Below are positions 34,118-45,510 of a DNA stretch of 64,000 bases, piece after piece. The DNA is taken from assembly GCF_029227915.1 (NCBI RefSeq), contig NC_079881.1, forward strand, positions 20,559,501 to 20,623,500, given 5' to 3'. The translations under genes and the position numbers were made by a program. Below the pieces are notes generated by a model. It searched no databases, was not told the origin of the DNA, and was given only the letters and a program-made list of their open reading frames with translations. Positions within the stretch are counted from its first letter, which is position 1, and each line of letters begins with the position of its first letter. The DNA is from Hydractinia symbiolongicarpus (taxonomy: Eukaryota > Cnidaria > Hydrozoa > Anthoathecata > Hydractiniidae).

Positions 34118-34437
34118 TTTCTCCTAGCCTAACTATTCCGGTAAAAAAATATTATGCAGGATCCCTGGTTAGATATTGACATACGTTCCAAAACACCTCT
34201 AAATAATACTCATAATACGCGTGAGGGTTTTTTATGCATAAAAAAGTGTCCTGAGATGATGATTTTTGCACAAAATTAATTAGGTATACTCTTAATAAAA
34301 TGAAAAAACACCATTCTTTTAAAGAAAAACAGCATAAACATTTTTTACTACAGAGCTATATTTTGTGTAGAATTTATTTCTTACATTACATAAAATTGAA
34401 GTTTAAACAACCCGATTTTCCTTGTCCTCCGCATACT

Positions 34438-36659
34438 TTATCCACTGAATTGCAGAAAATGTGGAAAATATTTTCTTACTAAATAGTACAAATACCGTTT
34501 GCTGTATTTCATTTTAATCTTTATGTTAATCTTCTCCTCTTTAGTTAGGATACGCGCCCTAATTTCTAAATTATCTACTAGTAATCCATTCTTTCTCTTG
34601 AACCTCATTGTTACCAGATGACGTAGACCTTCACAGCAATCCCAGCAGGATTGCTTTTTCTTCTTTGTTTCCACCTTTGTATTCTTCCCAATATCTTTCA
34701 ACATCTCATCGAATGCTTTCCAATGTTTTTCTTGTTCCTACAATTATATTTTTAACCTTTTAATACAACATTCAAACTAGTTGTCACTATGCATTTTGTT
34801 AGAATATTTACATCAGTTTTCATCACTTGGCATTAGAAAATTAAACTGCGTATTCTACTTTAGTGAAAAACAAATCAAGAGCTCTTTTTGCTAACAAAGT
34901 GCATTAGTATAATCAACAACAAGAAAGTCAGTCATAGCATAGCTAAAAAGCAATCACCACCATTTTCTTATTTTCTTCCTTTCGCGTATATTAGTGGAAG
35001 TAAACTTTTTCTTACCAAAGTTTTTTATTTATCCGAAACCAATTGCTCTTTTATCATTTTTGTTGAAATATTAATTTTATTACAAAATGGGTGACTGAGT
35101 TTTGCGTACTAATTTTCGCGAGAAAAAATGTTAAGTCAATAAAACGACCGAATTTGTACCTTTCTCTTCTTTTGACAGTCCATGTCAGCAGGTACAGTAA
35201 ACTGAAGCAAAATCTGTGTACTTCCAGACCGGGTGTTTAAGGTAAACGTAAACGGCGCGTTATCAAAAATGAAAATATCCATTACGCCCGACATCTCACC
35301 AAATGCTTTTATGTAGAGTCCTTTTTCGAATTCATCTATATGCATTGTCTTCTTCTTTTTCAGCCATTGAACGGACTTATATTCATAACTCTTGCTAAGA
35401 AACGACAGTTCTGGAATATCGATATCACCAGTAGAAAACAGTATCTCCATCTAAAAGATAAAAATATTTTCTTGAAGAAATTTGTTGATGTAAGGTTCAG
35501 TTGGAAAGAAGGATAGAAAACAACCGCCTGACATATATAATCGAAAAAGATGTATTTTGAGATATATTCTTAGTATTTTTAGAAGTAATAAAATATGTTT
35601 TTCAATTATGTCTGCCAGGCATCAAAAACATTTTATATCTTAAAACAGAAAAACTTGCTACAGAAAGACAACATTTAAAGAAGGATTTTGCAGATAGGAT
35701 TTTGTTAGAACATAGTAATTTGATTCTCTCGTTATTATTATCACAACAAAATTTTAACTTACCTGTTCGACATTGGAATTGGTGAGATGAACTGTTGGTA
35801 TTAGAGACGATATTGCATACAGTAGAGTATTTAGTATTTTCTTAACCTTACGAATATGTGGCGAGTCAAGTTTGGCCCAAAGCACTGTGAATCTTTGCTT
35901 GTCGCCAATGATTATTTCCCATTCACTACTGTCAAATAAATCAATTGTTGTATACGATGTCCCTATTCCTTGAAACATAGTAATTTTTTTAGAATCACCA
36001 AACCAAAACACATCAATATTGGGAGTTATTATTCCTTTTCTATACTCGTTTGTAAAAAAAAAGGTGTACTTAAGTAAATAGGATGACAAATCTTCCTTGG
36101 GCATCTCTCTCATTTCTTCATAAAGACCAATTGCAAGGACTGAAATGTTTTGACAAGAAGAACCATGGAAATGAATTGTTGGAGTGGTTGCAACAACAGG
36201 CACAATTTCATAAACAAATTTTGTTCCACATATATCATATACACCGTTTGCTTGAGTATACACAGTCTGAGATTTTTGCATTATGCTGAAAATGACATCA
36301 TTTAACACCATTGAATCATCAAGTTTGTAATAACTCATTCGGCCAATAGGCGATGACAACTTCTTAATGTCTGGACCCGATTCATACCCACAGACATATT
36401 TCAAAGTTCTACATGGTTTTATATTAATCGGCTTCAAATGTGGCAACAGCTGTTTATAAACTGGCCTTTTAAAAAACTCGCGATAGGATTTTGATACATT
36501 ATCACACTTGTAATTTTTCATAGAAGGGAAAGTCAATCGTGTTGCTTTTTCGATAATCTCTGCATCGCCGTCAACACTATTGACAGTGAACTTGTTCAGT
36601 TTGTTTGTCGCGATTTCTACAATAAACGAATGGACATATAGATTAGCCAGATTGTGCAT
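34438..36659 (-). CDS. Unrecognised ~495-residue protein, unit B, three exons, intact
   Basis: Exons 36659-35763 (299 codons), 35450-35160 (97) and 34737-34438 (99 plus stop), all phase 0, with donors GTAAGT and GTACAA and acceptors TTTTAG and TTGTAG. The start is MHNLANLYVHSFIV, with no signal peptide and no clear membrane span, so it is probably cytosolic or nuclear. Landmarks: KPCRTLKYVCGY (about 75-90), YDICGTKFVYEIVPVVATTP and HFHGSS (about 140-170), FWFGDSKKITMFQGIGTS (about 220-240), YKSVQWLKKKKTMHIDEFEK at the exon 2 start, and KKKKQSCWDCCEGLRHLV in exon 3 (a CxxCC cluster beside a lysine tract). I know no family with this combination and assign no function. Residues 1-170 are nearly identical to unit C; residues ~185-215 diverge most. 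Confidence 0.8.
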
Positions 36660-37647
36660 ACGCGCAATTGTTATTTATTTTGTTATTAAATCTCTTAATT
36701 GCTTGTCTTTGATGCAACCACTCAAAAGCCGAAATATTTATTAATAAAGTAAACCTGAATATATATTTTATTAATTTAGGCTACTTTTTGACTGTTTGAT
36801 GTTTTAAAATTTTCAAATTTTAACTTAACAGTCAAACTCACAAATTTGGGTTTCATACAAAATAATTAAAATTCAATTCCATTAAAATTATATGCTTAAA
36901 AAGCGTACATTTTTTCTCATTTTCAGGAACACCGTGGAGTACGCTTTGTAGCTTAATTTAATTTGAGATTCCTGAGCATACATTTTTGAAGTAATACTTG
37001 TGGAAATACCATTTGTGGAAATCCAATGTATGATTTGAAACGCGTTTCCGATTTTCGATTAAACGGGTTAAAAAGTTAATAAAAGTTGCTAAAAGAATCG
37101 CTTTAGCAACTTTTATTAACTTTTGGGTGTTATGAATTCCTCATTACTTGTCGTCGTATTTTAAAATAAATTTAGTGTCTGAAAACAGGCAAAAAATAAT
37201 TCTTAAAATTTGTTGTTGTTTTTTTCTTAGGTAATTACCTCTCAAGCAAGGTTAATAACTATTAAAATGCTTTATTAAAAATAAAATGATCCTGTAACTC
37301 GATATTTTAACGAGTTACAGGATCTGTGAAGGCTAAAGCAATCTGAAGTTACCTTTTGGCTTTACTTGCTTCGCACATTGATGTTTGAATAAAAACGCTT
37401 TTGCTAAAAGAAAAAAAAAGAAGAAAACACCTTTATTAATTGTTTCTTTACACTTTATTTAATTGTTTGTCTTATTTTTATATATTTTAGTTGAAAAATC
37501 AACAACAACATGAATTGTAAACGGTTAACGAACGAAAATTGATATAAAAATAACCGAAAACATTTATTTCTGAGTAGGGCGCATTCTTAATAGTGATGAA
37601 AAAGGATCAATTACAAATATGGAAATAAATAAAACGGCTAAGCTGGC

Positions 37648-39289
37648 TTAAGCAAATGAAAAAAACTTCCCCAACGAAAATAAAGAAAGTGAGTGATTAC
37701 AAGGTGATTCAGGTTTTTGGCAGTAGTCATTTTGAAGGCCTTCGCACTTTGTGTCTTCGACAAACTTCCTGAGATCGGTGACATGTCCATAGAGCTGGTA
37801 GCACAATGAAGTTCTTATCCTTTCGCAGTCATCTTTGCAAAGTTCTTTAACACGAACAGTTCTATTGGTTATCTCACATTCAGGCAATTGAGTTATTTCC
37901 AGTAAAGAGAAATAATATTTGTGACATGATGTTCCACGTACTTTATCAGAAACCTTGTAGATGTAACTCTCTCGTATAACTTTATGACTCGATGGGCCCA
38001 CGTATACTTTATAAGCCAACATCTGCACTGCTGTATCATCGTAAATATCAACACAATATTTTGGCTGCGGGTTGGTTATCGCTAAAAAGAATACACAACA
38101 CTGGTTAATCAAAACATCGCAAATTAATTTATTGCATGGACATTTGTCATATATTCAATAACTTATACTAGGCACCTGTTTGCTTTGCTGCTCAATTTAA
38201 GAAAAATAGGCCAAGTTAATATTGATAATAATGTGTTAAAAAACTCTGACACAGCGTTTAGTGCATACGTGAGTACGTCAATCTATATTTTCATGTGAAG
38301 ATCAGCGAAACGGTTACTAAGCCATTAAAGTTTTTATTACTGGTGAGACGCAAGCTGTGTCTTTTTGGTGAAAAGGCTATGTCTCAAAAACTTAAAAAAA
38401 AGCCATTAAATAAAACATAAATAAAAAAAATACATGTGCAGAAATTAAAGCCCCGCTTTCAAACATGAACAGACGCAGAAAAAAACGAATAACTATCAAT
38501 CTGGAATGAGGGTAAATTTAGATGGTGTTTTTAGATAGTGTAATATATAAAATTTTGGATTCGCATAATTCACAAAAAAAAATGGTATTAACAATGGTAC
38601 GGAAAAAGCAATTACTACTAATTAACTTTCGTGGAATGTCATGCACTACAGCATCATTGAAATTGTAAAGTTGTGTTGTATGTCTCGATTTGACTCGATT
38701 TGTTTACAGATTGTTCGGTACTTTATTAATCCCGCATTAATTGTATGCTTATATAATATGGTTAACGATCTATTTTTGTCTCACATTTGAATTCAACGTT
38801 TGACACAAGTGAGAAGTCAGAGTGAGCTCTTAAAAACAACAACAATATATTCAATATTTAAATAAAAAAATCAAGGCGTTGACGTCAGGAGATTTTGTTC
38901 AATTTTCAACCTTCAAGTTTTTTCAATCACATGTTCAAGTTGTTACACGCTGTTTATTTTGCTGTAGCAAGCTGGTATGTTTATATAATTTATTACACTT
39001 GAATCTCAATCTATAAATTTCATTCTAAATTGTAAATATTTACTCGTTTAGTTTGAGCAACATCATTCGTGTTACAACATTTGCAGCAGAATTTGTGTTT
39101 AACTTGTGCGTAAGGTCCTAGGTACCCGTGAAACCTATCAGGAATGTATATATACCAAATAGGTTTCAACAGCGGTTTTCACAAGAGAAATTTTTCCTAA
39201 TAATTTATTTCGCTATTTACTTAAAAAAAGTATTCCGTACCTGAAAATGTCGATACCACCTGCAACAACAACAGTAAGCAATACAACAT
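37648..39289 (-). CDS. Secreted protein with Frizzled/ROR-like cysteine-rich domain, unit B
   Basis: Exon 1 (39289-39241) encodes MLYCLLLLLQVVSTFS, a signal peptide, and ends in phase 1 at G|GTACGG. Exon 2 (38081-37648, acceptor TTTTTAG) supplies ITNPQPKYCVDIYDD... to a TAA, for 160 residues in all. Cysteines fall as KYC, TSCHKYY, PECE, KELCKDDC, TSLCYQ, DTKCEGL, DYCQ, SPC. The run PEC-(x)n-LCKDDCE-(x)n-C-(x)n-C resembles the CRD core of ROR/MuSK-type Frizzled domains (..YCDE..RDLCRDECE..LC..NC..L). No membrane span or kinase follows, so it would be a short secreted CRD-only protein; CRDs bind Wnt-type lipids and ligands. The family call is by eye and tentative; the signal peptide and secretion are firm. 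Confidence 0.7.
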
Positions 39290-40409
39290 TGCGATTAATT
39301 AACAAAATAATGGAAGTAATTTTTAAAGATGCATATCCGGAAATTTACTTGTTGCTCATGTTTCTTGATATCTTCTGGAGGCTGGTGTGTTCGTATGGGA
39401 TAGATAGTACCCAGGATGCTTGAAACAAAATAGAAAAAGTTAAGTCTGAACGCACGAGTTTATTGTTAGCGTTTGCACTCTAAAAAAATTATAGAATTTA
39501 TCCCACTGCGCACGTGTGTTACCCTGGAAACTCCTTTTGGTATTATAATATAAAAACTCTCAAAAGTATTATTCTTAACAAATAATCTGAAAAGACAAAA
39601 AAAGTCAATGCGACTCAAGTTAATACGTAAATGTCGAATCTTTTCAAACCTCACAAAAAAGCAGAAAAAAGTACCTTTTCCTGTATCTGTATTTTTGCAA
39701 TATCAAAGAGGAAATGGTTTATTTATGCAGAATTATTCACGCTTAATTGAGTTTCGGCAGGAAATGTTAATAGCAAAGGAAAAACAACAACATACTTTAT
39801 ATGATTACGCTTTCTTGCGCACATTTTTTTAAAAGGACGTTTAATCTTTTTTATGGATTAATGCACCTGTTTTGTTTTACTGTACTTGATTTATTTACTT
39901 CAAAATTAAAAACGTGCACTAAACGGTAATCCAATGACACAGGTCAATGTGTTTTTGAAGTTTACAATGATTATTGCAGTGAAGGAGCATCTTTATCTAT
40001 TTGTAATTCCAGAAACATTTAGGTGTTGGAACAGGATAAGTGAACATCAAGCGTGATATCTTATAGATCAATAACTCAAGTTGAGTAGATATTGCAAGTA
40101 GTATTTTCACGTTTAGGTGTTTAAAGGGGTACTAAAGGAGCCTACTGGCTATTTCTATTACTCTTTGATAATAGTGTGTCATAAAAGATCTACACAAAAG
40201 GATTTTACGAAGAAACCAGTTCATAGATAGATTTTCGGTCACCTACAAACACCTTTTGAACCTATTTTTCCTATAAAATTCATTTTATGTAGGCACTTGA
40301 TTTTTAGGCTCGTAGCAACCATTTTCTACATGCGTAGCCAGCGAAATTTCTCTCATTAGCATTGCCCTTGAGCAACCAATTTTTTTGTCAACACCGTTAT
40401 GTAATCAAC

Positions 40410-40700
40410 TAGATCTATCACTCAACAGAAACAGCAGATCCTGGTCCATCTCCCAATACAGCACAAGCTGTTGAAATGGACCAGAAGACTTGAGAAAAAC
40501 TCTTGTTATTCTTCAGTTTCTCCGGGCAAGGATTTCTCGGAAGCCGAATAAAAAAGTGCTGAAGAAAACACAAGATTTAAAGTTGTCCCCACAGAGGAGT
40601 AACATTTATAGAAAAAATCGACTAAACTATAGATATTTTGAACAATATATTTCCGTACTCGGTCATCAAAAAATGCCTGTGTCTCGAATATTGTGGTAAA
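40410..40700 (+). pseudogene. Decayed OB-fold last exon plus adjoining coding fragment, unit B
   Basis: The frame STETADPGPSPNTAQAVEMDQ at about 40427-40490 runs into a TGA. Downstream, frames matching unit C 53480-53720 (NYRYFEQYIS; in C, NRYFEQYIPDSHITEKLLEE) show a second old coding segment, now frame-shifted. Not expressed as protein in present form. Confidence 0.45.
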
Positions 40701-40719
40701 AGTCTTAGATGATTTTCAG

Positions 40720-41918
40720 AATACCCCATTTTTCCAAAATACTGTCTTCTTGTCTTGCCTTGAAGTTTTCTTTTGAAAAAAACTAGCACAAGCTTCTTTT
40801 AAATGAGATTTTATGAAAAAGTCAAAAAAAATTAGTGAGAGAAGTAAAAAAAAAGAATTCAGTCAGAGGGACAGCGTGTGCAGCGATGATTTTTGCAATT
40901 GCTAGCAAAAAATATATTAATAAAAAAAGTTTGGTATGTAAACATGGAATTATATAAAAAATTCGCTTGACCCCATCTGTACGATGTAGGCGCCGAATCT
41001 CGTAAACAATGAAAATCCTTAATGAAAGATTAAATACGTGCGTAATTGCAGAAACCAGAGTACTTGTCCCGGAGTCTTCTTCACTTTTGATCAATGTTAC
41101 ACATACTGATTATAACAAAAGAAGAAAGAGCTTTCATAACAACAAGAATGAAAAAAAACTTTCCCTAAAGAGCAAAGCAAACCAAAATAAAATATATGAT
41201 ATATACACGCGCCAATATAATTGATTATAAATAGTTTGAAAAATGACCAACGAATAAAAATTAGAATATAGGTTTAAAAATAAATGCTATCCAATCATAT
41301 TGCGATGAAAAAGATGAGTGTTTGGTTTAGGTAGGTTAGGTACTAACGATTACTGGCCATCTGCACAATATAGATGATAAAATGTAACTTAGCTTTTTAA
41401 TTAGAACAGGTGTGACTACGATGAGGTAGATAAAGAAGGTAGCTACGAATGTCAAAGAACGATAGTGCATTAACAATAAGTAAAAGTTGGTTTATAAAGT
41501 GTTATAAAAATGCTTGAGGCGCATGCAATGTTAACTTTGCTTTCTGTAATCTTCGGTTACAAAAAACGAAAAAAAGAAGAAGAGAAATTGGATAATAATT
41601 AACCGACGTATTGGATAGCGTATATCAAATTTCTCTCTGCCATTTGGTTTGTGCAAGAAGTAAATCTTTTGCATACTCAAAACCAACAGGCTATATAACA
41701 TAAACATAGCTAGCAAAAACATTGAAAAAACAAATTCCCGCTAGGCGGAAAAAAAGTCTGATCCTTTTTTTTGTTGGCAATAATTGAGCAGAAAAATTTC
41801 CTTATCCATTATACCGTCCTCCTTTTGATGCTGACGTTTGATGAATTAATTTAAAGTTAGTATTGTGAGGTTCCGTTCATGTGACTGCTTCTAAGCGTAG
41901 TTCTTTGTTCAAATTCAT
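40720..41918. other. No supported gene
   Basis: Several overlapping open frames on both strands (40822-41094, 41009-41224, 41531-41722) are AT-driven and lack splice or family support. Confidence 0.4.
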
Positions 41919-42027
41919 ATCGTCAACCTGTGTAAAAATCCACGGGGTCGTCCGTCTTTTATATATCGCATATCGTGTTTCCGTAACAGACAGACAAACA
42001 GACAGACGACGGCTAATATTATAGAGA
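41919..42027 (-). mobile_element. Mini-Helitron copy 5 (~109 bp, worn 3' end)
   Basis: GTGTAAAAATCCACGGGG (hairpin, partly mutated) at the left, GACAGACAAACAGACAGACG in the middle and GGCTAATATTATAGAGA at the right (5' end TCTCTATAATATTAGCC). The CTAG end has mutated. Confidence 0.6.
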
Positions 42028-43331
42028 CAACCAACAGTATTAGTTAATTTTTGAAAATTTTCAGTTCTTCTTATTGCTACAACATTACCTCAGTTAGGCA
42101 TGAAGTTTTACATTAAAAGATTTAAGATTTAGGAAAAGAAAAAAATTGTGTATGGTGGCCTAAAACACATGAAAATACAAATTACTTCAGTTTTGATATA
42201 TATTATGTGAGAAACAGAAAAGCTTGGTAAGCATTCATACACAATCATTTTGATTGCAACAAGAAGCCCGGGAGGCTTGTCAATTTCCGCGAGATAGATA
42301 GATGTATATAGCGCAACCTCGTTTCCGAAGGCAAAGTTTGAGACAAGATTGAGGGATGTTCGTTAGGAAGAGATGGTAATGGAATAAGCAAAAGTAACTT
42401 TCACGTTTAGAAAAATAAAAAAAATAAAAATACTTCAGGCGGAAACCTCTATAACAAGCAGATATCCGGCACATATGATGCTGATAAATCACGTGCGAAC
42501 CCCTAAAATTTCACTTGTTTAAGCTCTTTTTGTGAAAGTGTTGCTAGCAACCATTTCAGCGTGAATGATCTCAGACGTAAATTTTCATACTTGAAATGAA
42601 CCCAAATGCCTAAATAATGAACTTAGGCGCCCGTGACCCTGTGGTACTGAGGGGCGGAAATTGGACTAAAGGGGTTTGGAAAAACATAAAATGTTGCTTC
42701 CTATAGCTGTCACCTGTTTTTTGATAACCAATGAAATGCTGAGGTTACAGTTTTTTTGAAATTTGACCAATGAAAAAGAAGAAAAAATAGTTTCGTAAAG
42801 AAAGTGCAGGTGGTTCGATTTTATACCTAACTCGATTCTCGTGCAAGGAAGAAGTGTTAGCACTGCGTTCCTGCTGTTCCGTCTGTGTATTAAAAAACGA
42901 GGTGAAGTTTTTCTTTTTTTCATTTGCTCTGTAGGTAATTAGGATATGCCATTGATCCTTTTGAGAAACACTCACTATGAGGTCGGGGGAGGATGGGGGC
43001 TTGAAATGTATCAATTTCAGCTTTTTGGTAACCGTTTGAATCGTGAAACTGTGCTTACAACTATATAGATATGTTAAAAAAAGCGTGCTCCTCAACCCCG
43101 ATCTCCTCTTCTTCCCTCCCCCCTTAAAGTATTAAAAATCCGTAAATCCGAAACGGTTTGCTGTTGGACGGATTTATTTTCATTTCACCATTTTGTTGTA
43201 GTGTCTCGTTTTTGTCTCGATCATTTGTGTTGAGTTATAAACCACCTCGAAAGTTATTTCAGTCATATTCTGGTTCTTTTATCACCATTACCTTATACCA
43301 TGTTTCTATTCTTTCATTTCCGTGTTTCAAA
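42028..43331. other. No supported gene
   Basis: Two minus-strand open frames overlap at 42666-43095 with no family motif. This lies upstream of the OB-fold pseudogene and would contain its old promoter. Confidence 0.4.
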
Positions 43332-44940
43332 ATGTCTGAGGCAGCCGGTTGACAATGTGTTCACATTTTCCCCCTTCTGCTAGTCCAGCAGAAAATTTGT
43401 ACTTGATTATGCAAGTTCTGACTCAAGAATATTTCAACACGTCTGAAGTTGTTAAAGTTTTTAGCTGTCTCAAAACTTATTCTGATAGATCCTGGTGTTT
43501 TTCATCTTTTTTTTGTGTGTGTGATTGTTGTGCCCGCCTAAAAAATATTGATTTATCTTATATTTATCTATAGCTAAGTTTTCTGAATTTCATGGCTTCA
43601 TGTTTAGGAATGTCAAAACGACGAAATACAGATGTCAGTGGCTTTGTACATATGGTGTCACCTCAGAAAAAGAACAAATCTTCCCACTTCAAAATTCAAA
43701 TGGACGGAAACGGTTCTGTCAAAAAGGGGATATGTTTCGATTCGGAAAAGTTTGGTGTGTTCAAAAACAAAACATGGTGAACCAATGAAAATAAGCACTG
43801 CAATTATTCAACAACATACTAGCAGTCATTTGGCGGAATATATCAGTTATCTCCAATAGATCCTGTGCAATTAACATTTTCGTCAACAGAACAAGAGCCT
43901 GAATTCAGCAGCCTAGACAGCGATTTCAAGGTTGGCGATGTTGTTAATGTAAAAGCAAAAGTTGATATAAAGCACGCTGTTGAAAAATCTGTTTTCTATC
44001 GAAACAAATCTGTCAAAGTAGCTAATAACGTTTTTTTAATTGACGATGGGGGCCAGAAGGAATTAACGTTATAGGATGAATGGATCCCTTATCTGAAAAA
44101 AGAAGTGAGGACATCACAATTTTCACTTTTATGAATTTGCTGGTGAAAAAATTCAATGGACAAGTGAGTTTAAGTACATGTTCTGATACTATTTGTTCCA
44201 GATTAGAAGATCAGGTTTTTAATAGCGCTTTAACTGTGTTGGAGAGTCATCCTAAAACATTCAACGTCAGTGAATTTGACTCTGTGATGATGTACTGCAC
44301 CAATTAGTATGCAAATCGTGTTTTAAAGGTACAGATGTGGTAGATGATTGTAACCACGTTAAATGCAAATACTGTCTGCAGACGCAAAGTTAGGGCATCA
44401 GCAGTAGATGACAATCTTCATTTTTTGAATGCCGACGAGTTGACTCCTTACAACTTCGAAAAGATAAAGTTACCAAGTTTTCAAACCGATAAAGTTGTAT
44501 TGATTGCCATGGTCATGAGTATGAAAGATGTGTACATATCAATATGTAATAAAGATAACATCACATTGTTTTCGCCTCAAGCAAGCAAAAATGACTCTGG
44601 TGACAAGATATCTACCAAATGCGACTCTGATGGAGCATCCTTAGTTTTAACTCCTCAAGTTGAAGGTGATTAAAATGACACGTTAGTTTCTACTGTTCCC
44701 ACTGAAGAGGAATTACTGGACAGTGGTGATGAGAAGGAAATGGGTGTAAGGTATGTGTGAGTGAACACACCTATATGCTATTTTGTTGTAAAGAAGATGC
44801 TATTTTTTCTCTTCTATTATCTTAACAAGCCTATTGAATATCATTTTTGGTTGCGCAGAGTTCCATTTTCAGGACTGGTTTTGAAGCAAGGTGTCAAGGT
44901 TGTTCAGTATGGCAATAGTTTTTGTCTGGCAGCAGGCTAA
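43332..44940 (+). pseudogene. OB-fold / zinc-ribbon (RPA-large-subunit-like) gene, broken
   Basis: Exon 1 is 43332-43347 (MSEAA, donor CCG|GTTGAC), exon 2 from 43608 to 44750, exon 3 from 44859 to 44940. Segments in order: GFVHMVSPQKKNKSSHFKIQ; FKVGDVVNVKAKVDIKHAV; NVFLIDDGGQKELTL (an OB-fold strand pattern, next codon TAG where TGG is expected before DEW); LVCKSCFKGTDVVDDCNHVK followed by CKYCLQ (CxxC...CxxxxCxxC, a zinc ribbon in an RPA-C-like position); FEKIKLPSFQTDKVVLIAMV; and, across a good splice, MGVRVPFSGLVLKQGVKVV. At least four frameshifts or stops (about 43785, 43858, 44074, 44120, 44305, 44393). Related single-stranded-DNA-binding genes are often multicopy in cnidarians; some sit in mobile elements. 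Confidence 0.62.
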
Positions 44941-45086
44941 GGTTAGACTTATTTTTTGATAAAATGCATTTTAATCTGGGTAATTCATTAGCAATCATTT
45001 TAATCATGCGTTTTTAAGGAATTTTTTTCCTATTATCATTGTGTTGTGAAATATTTCCATCTTCTAATTTTATTAACACCGTTATA

Positions 45087-45272
45087 GAATCAACACGATT
45101 TATCATCAAACCTGGTCTATCTTACAGTACACTTCGATTTGCTGAAGTGGACAAGACCACTGGAGAAAACTCTTTAGAAAAGCAAGCAGCAGAAGTAAAA
45201 GTTAGACCCTCCCCAAAGAAGACGTCTACACCCCCCGACCTAAGAAATTCGTTCGTTCCAAAACACTTCTAA
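45087..45272 (+). pseudogene. Last exon of OB-fold family at unit B end
   Basis: After the acceptor GTTATAG: STRFIIKPGLSYSTLRFAEV, then DKTTGENSLEKQAAEVKVRP, then a proline/lysine tail and a stop. It could be the true 3' exon of the 43332-44940 gene, if a splice before its TAA is used, or a duplicate. Confidence 0.45.
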
Positions 45273-45510
45273 ATAATATTCATAGTACGCGTGAGTTTTT
45301 TTGTGCATGAAACGATGATTTTTGCACAAAATTAAGGGTATTCATGTTAAAACGAAAAAACAACATTATTTTAAAGAAAAGGGTGTAAAAGAAAAACATA
45401 AAAAAGATTCTTTACTATAGAGCTACATTTTGTGAAGAATATATTTCTTACAATACATAAATTTTAGTTTTAAACGACTCGATTTTTACTTCCTCGTCTT
45501 TCTCCATTCT

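Larger units (their letters stand above)
25175..34130. repeat. Segmental duplication, unit A
   Basis: First of three paralogous blocks sharing gene order, exon structure and most intergenic sequence with 34390-45290 and 45455-53760. Order: 495-aa-family gene (minus), CRD-like gene (minus), OB-fold last exon (plus). The A-to-B offset at the stop codon of the first gene is 9188 bp. Unit A alone carries the 26507-27171 and 31282-33119 insertions and the broken genes. Confidence 0.85.
34390..45290. repeat. Segmental duplication, unit B
   Basis: Second paralogous block. Longer than unit A because it also holds the OB-fold pseudogene (43332-44940) and a Helitron (41919-42027). The B-to-C offset at the first-gene stop codon is 11073 bp. 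Its 39700-40700 part aligns with A 31180-31270 + 33110-34010 and with C 52280-53720. Confidence 0.85.

Noticed and set aside
37648-38112. CRD gene starting at a methionine inside 38112
   Set aside because: That start reads through the intron acceptor TTTTTAG; a proper signal-peptide exon with matching phase lies at 39241-39289 and is repeated in all three units.
40822-41224. Pair of opposed open frames, one with a membrane-like helix
   Set aside because: Overlapping antisense frames, AT-driven, not shared by the other duplication units.
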